Of a stretch of DNA of 64,000 nt, positions 56,641 to 64,000 are shown piece by piece. The number at the start of each line of letters is the position of its first letter. Position 1 is the stretch's first letter. The stretch lies in the NCBI GenBank assembly GCA_012861695.1, contig JAAOOA010000006.1, positions 26,607,811 through 26,671,810 of the forward strand, written 5' to 3'. The notes beneath the pieces were generated by a model that made no database searches, had not been told where the DNA came from, and saw only the letters and a list, made by a program, of their open reading frames with translations. The stretch is from Trematomus loennbergii. Taxonomy: Eukaryota; Chordata; Actinopteri; Perciformes; Nototheniidae. The translations under genes and the position numbers were made by a program.

Positions 56641-58430
56641 CAGGAGACAGATCAGTGCAACAACAGGGATTATCACACGATGACTCCCTATATAACTCAA
56701 ATATGTCTTCCTTCTGTAGCCTCGATATTATTCCGACAGGATTTTTCAAAACTGTTTTTCACTGCATGGCCTCAGATATACTACACATAGTAAACAAGTC
56801 TCTTCAATCAGGTGTATTTCCGCAGGCCCTGAAAACTGCAGTAATTAAACCGCTCCTAAAAAAGCATAACTTAGACACAACCGTAATGAATAATTACAGG
56901 CCAATATCAAACCTTCCTTTTTTAAGCAAATTGATTGAAAAAGTTGTTTTCAACAGTTGAGTCATTTCATGTTTTTAAATGACGGTTTTGATGTGTTTCA
57001 GTCGGGCTTTAGACCTAACCACAGCACTGAGACTTCTCTTGTAAGGTCTTAAATGACATTCATTTAAACACAGACAGTGGCAGAATATCAGTTTTAGTAT
57101 TATTAGATCTCTGCGCTGCATTTGACACTGTTGACCACAACATATTGCTAGACCGTCTAGAAAACTGGGTGGGAGTTTCAGGAACAGCTCTAAATTGGTT
57201 TAGTACCTACTTAAAGACAGAAAAAACGTTGTCTCAATAGGCAACTACACATCAACTTTGACAAATATGTCATGCGGGGTTCCTCAAGGCTCCATCTTAG
57301 GACCTTTGCTTTTTAATATTTATATGCTACCTCTGGCTGAAATTATTAAAAAGAGCGATCTAAGCTATCACATCTATGCAGACGACACCCAGATTTATTT
57401 TAAAATCACACCAGGAGACTATTCTCCGATTAGAACACTGAGCAAGTGCATTGAGCACATCACTGACTGGATGACTCAGAACTTTCTCCAACTGAACAAA
57501 CAAAAAACTGAGATCATTGTTTTTGGAGCAAAGAAGGACCGATTAAAAGTAATCGCAGAGCTTCAGTCGGCAGACTACAAAACCACTAATAAAGCCAGAA
57601 ATCTAGGTGTAGTGATGGACTCAGACCTGAATTTCAACAGCCACATTACAACAGTCATTAGGTCTGCATACTATCACCTGAAGAATATATCGAGGATTAA
57701 AAAACTAATGTCACAACAGGACTTAGAAAAGCTTGTCCATGCTTTTATTTTCAGTAGACTCGACTACTGCAATAGTGTTCAGGGCTGACAAAAAAATCCA
57801 TCAGAAAGCTGCAGCTGATACAGAACGCTGCTGCACGTGTCCTCACTAACACTAAAAGAGTGGATCACATCAGTCCGGTTCTGAAATCTTTACATTGGCT
57901 TCCAGTCGGCCAAATAATTGATTTTAAAGTTCTATTGCTAGTTTTTAAATCATTACATGGTTTAGGACCAAAGTATATTGATGAACTCCTACATAATTAC
58001 GAGCCATCAAGGTGCCTCAGGTCTTCTGGGACGGGTCTGCTCTCGGTTCCGAGAGTAACAACAAAACATGGAGAGGCAGCATTTAGCTATTATGCCCCGA
58101 CACTCTGGAACAAACTACCTGAATCATGCACGTCCGCAGAAACGCTTACTATTTTTAAATCGAGACTAAAAACATATCTCTTTACCGCTGCTTTTAATTG
58201 AGCTGCTCATATTCGAACTACAGTATGCCTTTTAAACATATTGTATACCTGTGGTGTTTATTTTTATTATTTTATTATCTTTGCTTTGTAATGCCTGTTG
58301 TAAAATGCCATTATATAATGTGTTTTTACTGTATTTATTCCTAAAAAGTCTTTTAATTTGTTTTGTAAAGCACTTTGAATTGTCGCGTACAGAAAAGTGC
58401 TATATAAATAAACTTGCCTTGCCTTGCCTT
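56640..58430 (+). pseudogene. 5'-truncated L2-like LINE, reverse transcriptase broken by frameshifts
   Basis: Reverse transcriptase order is intact though the frame is not. NNYRPISNLPFLSKLIEKVV lies in the frame open at 56619-56960. Next comes a frame-broken stretch with QSGFRPNHSTET and LDLCAAFDTVDHN, then GVPQGSILGPLLFNIYMLPL and the catalytic YADD motif (HIYADDTQIY) in the frame open at 57258-57788. A stop after NSVQG precedes the C-terminal part at 57860-58201 (LKSLHWLPV, LFTAAFN). The 3' end is AAAGTGCTATATAAATAAAC followed by a CTTGC-type tail (58414-58430). L2/CR1 group by motif order and tail. Not active as read. Confidence 0.9.
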
Positions 58431-60429
58431 ACTGCCGTACTGTCATGTCTCTCCGCTCTGGGCTTATGGTCTGGCTTTATCCTAACGGTAATCCTAAAAT
58501 CCTAAGTGAATGCTTGGAAATAATTTGGCTTTCACATCATAGCTGACTATGTTTTCACACTGTTGTGCTCACAACACACTCACCTGCAGTAAGTCAATAA
58601 TCTCACATGATTTGAGGCACTTTGTTTTTTTTGTGTGGGATGCAAGTTGCGTTTTCGAGGACTGGCATGCTCGGAGGAAACAGCTATCCATATGCTTTGA
58701 GTATTCTGGTTGTTGTTTGCAGAGGTGTATTCAACAGCAGCTAAACAACCTTTGCCAATAGCCCACATCAGTTTTATTTGGAACATACTGCCAGTTGTAC
58801 TGTTACAGCACCAGCTTCGTCAATACAACAGGAACAGCAATGTGTGTGGACTTGATGGACGCGAGACAGCTTACAATTTGTGATATGTCCTCCTAAGTCT
58901 TTTTAAATAATCTGCAACAGCATATATTCTGCATCTATTACCTGTGGTTAAGAAACAAACATTTTTGTGTTTAAATACTTTTTCTGCAAAACTCTTTACA
59001 ACCGCAATTCATTCTGCAGTTTAGAGGTATTTCATATATAAAACCACCGCCATCCTCTGCTGAGTTATAGAAGGTCGTTCGTGTAATTTGTTGCTCCTGC
59101 CTCACTCCTGAATCTTGTTCAGAAAACCAGGGGGCTAGACTCTGGTGAAAAAAAAAAATTCTGTATTACCCTCCCTGAACCATCTCTTTTAAAAGAATGT
59201 GGTTACAATGGAAGTGCATTGCTTTAACCATGGAAACACATTTTGTATGCTATGTTGTAATTACGCACCCCATACCACCCCCTGGTAATTACAAGATACA
59301 TTTCTTAGAACTATAAGATAAGGATTGCATAATTATGTTACGGCATAATTACAAGATACAGCAGTCATAATGATTTCCTTTTTCTTTGGTGAATGCTATG
59401 CAATTTATGTAGGAATGGCAACAGATAAGTGCTGGTGTGCACTGGATTACATCCTGTCCAGGACCTTTTTAATGAACTGAGATCCCTGCAGTCTTTTTTG
59501 TAAATAATCTTGTTGTCAGATCATCTGTCAGTGACATCTACATTTAGGGTGCATTGTTGTGCATTTGTTAAAGAAAGCAAACTGGGGATTGTTAGGCATA
59601 TATAGGGGTGTTGGAGAACAGAGTGAAACCAGATTTGCCGCATGAAACATGATGCTTTTTCATTCCTTTTTATTTGGTACTATAATAGTTACCTTAAGTG
59701 ACTAAGCCCTGTAAATTCTCTTTCGACCAATTTACAGGGTTTCTGAATAGCTTTAGCATTCAAGAGAGACATGGAGAGCCCAGACTTGGATACAATAAGG
59801 TTAACTGTTTTCCCAATAAGAGGATGTGTGTTCCTGAATATCTGAGCAGAGTCACCGCCCTGTCTTTTTTATAAGGTCTTGCAAGGTGGCAGTGGCATGA
59901 GGAAAGGCAGTGTAGTGCTTTATCCACATTCTGCAAACTGTTTCATCATACTAAGGAATTGTTAGTGTAGTCGTGTATTGAGTTGGTATTCCTTTGTCGG
60001 ATGCAGGCAAAGAGATGTGTCAAGAGTGTTTCCTTTCCTGCATACATGTCAACATAAATAAGTCACATTTCTCCTCCAGACATACTTCCACTTCCCCTTG
60101 TCACCTGTTTCTATGCTTTATCAGCACTGCAGCATCTCTACATACCTTTCGATTTGTTCCCAGATTGTCTTTGTTGCTTTGCGCCATTGCTTTCGAGCCT
60201 CTGATTTAGGTTTTAAAAAGTTGTTATGCAACCTAAAATAACTCCATGATAATTTATGATTTCACACGGGATGCAAACTGAGATCTCATGGGTCAAAGTC
60301 CTGTTTGTTTGAATCATCCATTACATCCATACCTATGACTATTTATACCACATCTCATGACTTCCGGAGAACTGGCTCTAGGCGTCTTCTGATGCAGCAG
60401 ATGGTTTTATATAGTCATCACCCGAAAGC

Positions 60430-60526
60430 CTTCGGGTTTTAGCCTTTGCAGAACATTTACATGCACAAACACCTATTTAACACACTACAGGATAGGGAAA
60501 ACCTCTAAAAGCATTAAATGATCTCT
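60430..60526. repeat. copy of the TTAA-AGRGG dispersed repeat
   Basis: TTTTAGCCTTTGCAGAACAT, TTTACATGCACAAACACC, ACACACTACAGGATAGGG and GATCTCT before TTAA (60527-60530). Confidence 0.55.
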
Positions 60527-62087
60527 TTAAGAGTGCCTTGTGATTCGGTATCAGTCACTGAAGGCTGTGAAAAAAAAGTACGTATTTGACACCCCGGGAA
60601 TAAGACAGGGCTTCTATTTCAGCTGTATTTTGCTCAACAACAAATGCTAGCTAACTGTACTAGTGATACATGAAGTATATTTATTTAGTCGTACATGACA
60701 AAACCAAAAAATGGAGCACAGAAGTGGGCCACACTGCAGGAGTGGGTTGAGAATGATCTTCACCAATTCAAACTGTATATCCAAGCTGCAATATTCCCCA
60801 AAGCAGCGAGCTCCAAACTTTACAGAACCATCTCCCAAACCTTTAGGGGGATTTCTAAGTAGAGCATTCCTTTACTTAACTCAGCATTATATAGTGTGTA
60901 TGTAAGAGTGTGTTAGTATGATATAGTCAGAGTATCTTTTATCTGCTGCTTTCTTTGTTTGCGTTCTCTACATCAGGAGACGCCCTCAGTTTTGGATAAA
61001 ACAGGGGAGAAGCAGCTGGACACAGTCACACAAACACACAGACACACAGATGCTACAAATAACACAAGCGTAGGCCTGTTTCCAAATGTGTAATCTGTGC
61101 ACACACCTCGAGTCAGAGGATGAATCTGTTGCCTGCGGCAGCTGTGTGCCACCGATCTGGATTAAGATACTGTGTCTGCAGACAAAAGGAGTCACCTCCT
61201 CAGTGTGGGGAAGCCATCTAGAGATAAGAGAGATCTCGTCACCTCCGTGGTATTAACAACCCCCCACTGCTACAGGGCTCACATTTAATGAGAAATAAAT
61301 AAAGCACAGGATATCCATGCATGTGCTGCAAGATGTTAAAAGATGCAGGTTGTCCTTTTGCACAGCACATAATATCACTCTAGCTATCACATATGATACT
61401 CACTCATCATATATACATTCCTCCCTCAGTTGAAGTATCGCTGTTTCTGGAGATCAGTGTGAATAAATAATGCACTCTGCTCAGACGCGGCACGACTGCT
61501 GAACACACACGCTTTTTTTCACCAGCAGCATGCATCACTTGAGGAAAGCATTCATTAATATTAGAGCATCACTTACACCCCATTTTTTTTGTTCATCCGG
61601 AGAATGACACTCTTACATTGGGATGGACACAACACGTCTCGGACTCTTTCTCTTCTGTTGACATTCGTCCCTCAGGACACAGCAAAACCCCACTGATGCC
61701 CCGGCGTTTTACGCTGCGTGCCTGCACACTCACAACTTGAGCATCAAGTTCACCCCCCTCACGCTGTGTTCACCTTCATGAACCTGAATGTCAGCATTAA
61801 ATTACAGCATGCAAAAATACGAGTTTTCTCACCTGTATGTATGTGTGCAGTCTTCTGTCCTGGGTGTGGGTGTGTGAAGCGCAGAGATGAAACTTCTGTC
61901 TCACCAGCGCTGTAGAAAAAACCCTCCCCTACTCTTCCTCTCTACTCCCACCCTCCTCACTCACTCTCCTTGCTCTTTTTTTCCCTTCACTCGCTGTTTT
62001 TTCTCCATCTGCCTCTTTCTCCCTCCTTCAGTGTGTTCCTTCAACCTGCTGCTGTCTTTAAAGCTGAGTTAACCAAGCCCCCCCCCA

Positions 62088-62090
<3 letters not shown>

Positions 62091-62125
<35 letters not shown>
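62091..62125. repeat. (CA)n microsatellite
   Basis: Short CA tract after a run of eight C. A matching (GT)n tract lies at about 62226-62256. Confidence 0.95.
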
Positions 62126-62127
<2 letters not shown>

Positions 62128-62224
62128 ATAAATGCTAAGAGGGGGTTGTGATCTGATGAGGTCTTGGAGGTGCAATGCGTACCACTGCAGTGGGGCTACT
62201 GGTGAGATGCTCTGTTAAATCAGA

Positions 62225-62257
<33 letters not shown>

Positions 62258-63027
62258 TCGTGTTTGCCAGTGTGTGTACATGTGTTTGTGTGTTCACAGA
62301 TAAATAGGAGGGGAGGAGCCGCCGTGCCATAATGACTGCTGGGCTTCGCTATGTGGCGACAGCGCTGCCAACTTCCTCCCTCCTGCTCATTGTTGGGAGT
62401 CATTATCTCACCTTTGGGAGGAAGGGGGAAGGGGGGGGTGGAGGCAGAGAGAGAATACATGTAATGCTCTCAAATTGAAATTCATCCTACCCCTTCTCCC
62501 TCTGTAATCTCATTCAGATTCCACAGTCTGTTGCTCGCTCATATTTAAATGAGCACTTGACTAAATCCCTCCTGTGCTTTTGCTTTTCTTGGCTGACGCT
62601 TGGCAAGCTGCCGCGCTCTGTTGCATCCTGGACGCTTCTCGGCAAACTGGCACGCTCTTTGTTTTTTGGCCAACATGCAGAAATATAATTTAAAAGAGTG
62701 GGAAGCACAGTCGTGCAATGAGGCTAAACAGGTCTAATGGGCAGGCCGGCAACATGCGTCTGCTCTGACCGGGAGGAAGGTTAATGAAGCATGGATTCAT
62801 CAAAAGGTCAGGACATGTCCACACTGACAGAAGGATCTGTTTACTCCTCTAGGATATTCTAGTGAGTTTGTTACCAAAAAAACACAAGAAAGTTAGTGTT
62901 GACTGCCAACAACCAAATGAAACATTTAACCAAGAGCTGGTGTCAGCTTACACAATGAATTGCTTGTATTATGGATTTCCTTTTGTTATGGAACTTTGGA
63001 GTTGCTTTTATTTTTAGAGACTTTCTT

Positions 63028-63330
63028 GAAGAGGACATATTATGCAATTGTTTAAGTTTATATATGTATTTTGTGCCTCTACTGTGACATGTTTACATGC
63101 TTTAATTTGTTTTTAAAGTTTATTTTTCTCATACTGCCTGTGCTGCAGCACCTCTATTCACCTCCGTCTGAAATCAGAGCCCAGTCTGCTCTGACTGGTT
63201 AACTGGCCGGCTCTGTTGTGATTGGTCAACTGCTTAGAGATGTCCCGCCCTTTCGCCCCTTATGAAGTGCCATGTGTTGGAGGGCTAGCCAATAGAAGTG
63301 CAAGTATTGCATAGTGATGTCAATATGTGA
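63028..63330. repeat. copy of the dispersed repeat, longest in the window
   Basis: Starts AAGAGGACATATTATGCAAT after TTG, then ACATGTTTACATGCTTTAAT, CTCATACTGCCTGTGC, CAGAGCCCAGTCTGCTCTGA and TGTCCCGCCCTTTCGCCCC. It links blocks that are separate in the shorter copies. Confidence 0.55.
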
Positions 63331-63521
63331 CAGAAGTTAACAAAGGAGTCCAATGGTGGCGTTTCAGGCAACAAGTCCAAACGGGACAGTTAAAACTCTC
63401 TATCTGTATTCAAGTAAAACAGTTGGGTGACATTGAAGAACCACAGAATCGGTTTTGGTTTCTTTTAACGTCAAGAATGTAGTCATTTCAACTCAAACCA
63501 GATTTTTTTTAAACTGTAACA

Positions 63522-63543
63522 ATAACCCTAACCCTAACCCTAC
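63522..63543. repeat. short interstitial telomere-like repeat
   Basis: About three CCCTAA units followed by CCCTACCCC. Too short to mean a true telomere. Confidence 0.7.
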
Positions 63544-64000
63544 CCCAAACCATAATCTTTTCCATCCACTTTGAAGTCTTGACGCGCTAAATCTAACCAA
63601 ACCTTGACCATATCATTGTCCTATCATACATACATTTATTTTTGAAGCAGTTGGCGAGCAGAGAAGAAATACACAGTTTCTATCTTTATCAGATGAATCC
63701 CAACAATTTTGCAATACAGAATTTCTCAAAATGATATTTGGTTAGTTTATGCGACCTATGTCAATTTGGGTCACGTTATTTGCAAAAACTTGACATGTGT
63801 GAACACACCATTAGTAATAATTTAAGATGGAGTGTAAAACAAGATCGAGACGTCTGTCTGAATGACAAAGTGAAACAAATTTGTATTTTAGGTTCATATT
63901 TCATATTTCACATTTCATATGCAAATAAACATTTGTAGGCTTGGCTTAAATTGCAAAAGGCATCTAGCACTGACTTTGAAGGAACTAAACTAACCACATG

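Larger units (their letters stand above)
58431..64000. other. noncoding region at the right end
   Basis: No recognised exon. It includes copies of the dispersed repeat (60430-60526, 63028-63330), two short CA/GT tracts, a G-rich run at 62416-62438 that could form a quadruplex, and a short telomere-like repeat. MTCH2, the neighbour expected after C1QTNF4 in human, was not seen. Confidence 0.4.

Noticed and set aside
63522..63543. Telomere or chromosome end
   Set aside because: Only about three CCCTAA units, followed by ordinary sequence.

Overview
The window looks like teleost fish nuclear DNA. Genes are split by GT-AG introns, noncoding DNA is full of CA/GT microsatellites, and there are many DNA transposons (hAT, TTAA-target types) plus L2-like LINE fragments. 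Gene content matches the vertebrate block PTPMT1 - NDUFS3 - C1QTNF4 (human 11p11.2 order as I recall it).

Layout. 1-548: 3' part of a dispersed TTAA-target repeat. 880-951: a possible last coding exon of an unidentified gene. 1935-2847: fold-back repeat DNA. 4251-8552: ptpmt1 (+, 4 exons, 182 aa), complete with its HCX5R catalytic loop. 9986-14699: ndufs3 (+, 7 exons, about 250 aa), a core subunit of complex I; introns 2 and 3 each carry a hAT-like insertion. 16310-21681: two neighbouring non-autonomous hAT elements (called A and B here), each with a perfect 8-bp target duplication. 25850-29100: c1qtnf4 (-, 2 coding exons, 392 aa), a secreted protein with two C1q domains, convergent with ndufs3. 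29228-32438: a piggyBac-like element just upstream of the c1qtnf4 coding start. 32.4-64 kb: no convincing host coding exon; it holds transposons and single-copy-looking DNA.

Ptpmt1 and Ndufs3 are both mitochondrial (phosphatidylglycerophosphate phosphatase in the cardiolipin pathway; complex I) but are separate genes 1.4 kb apart. C1qtnf4 is a secreted signalling protein and unrelated to them except by conserved linkage.

The most notable structure is at 43521-49596. It is a 6.1-kb unit with its own 8-bp target duplication (CATACATC), and it carries a copy of hAT-A, the old target duplication of hAT-A, about 180 bp of host flank from the 19.8-kb locus, all of hAT-B, and then a second copy of the last 106 bp of hAT-A. 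I read this as a hAT element that moved from the 16-21 kb locus about 27 kb along the chromosome together with its flanking DNA. A further hAT (46084-46870) later landed in the derived copy only; the 16-kb locus keeps the empty site.

Limits: all calls come from reading the sequence, with no alignment or database search. Transposon family names rest on target duplication length and terminal repeats.
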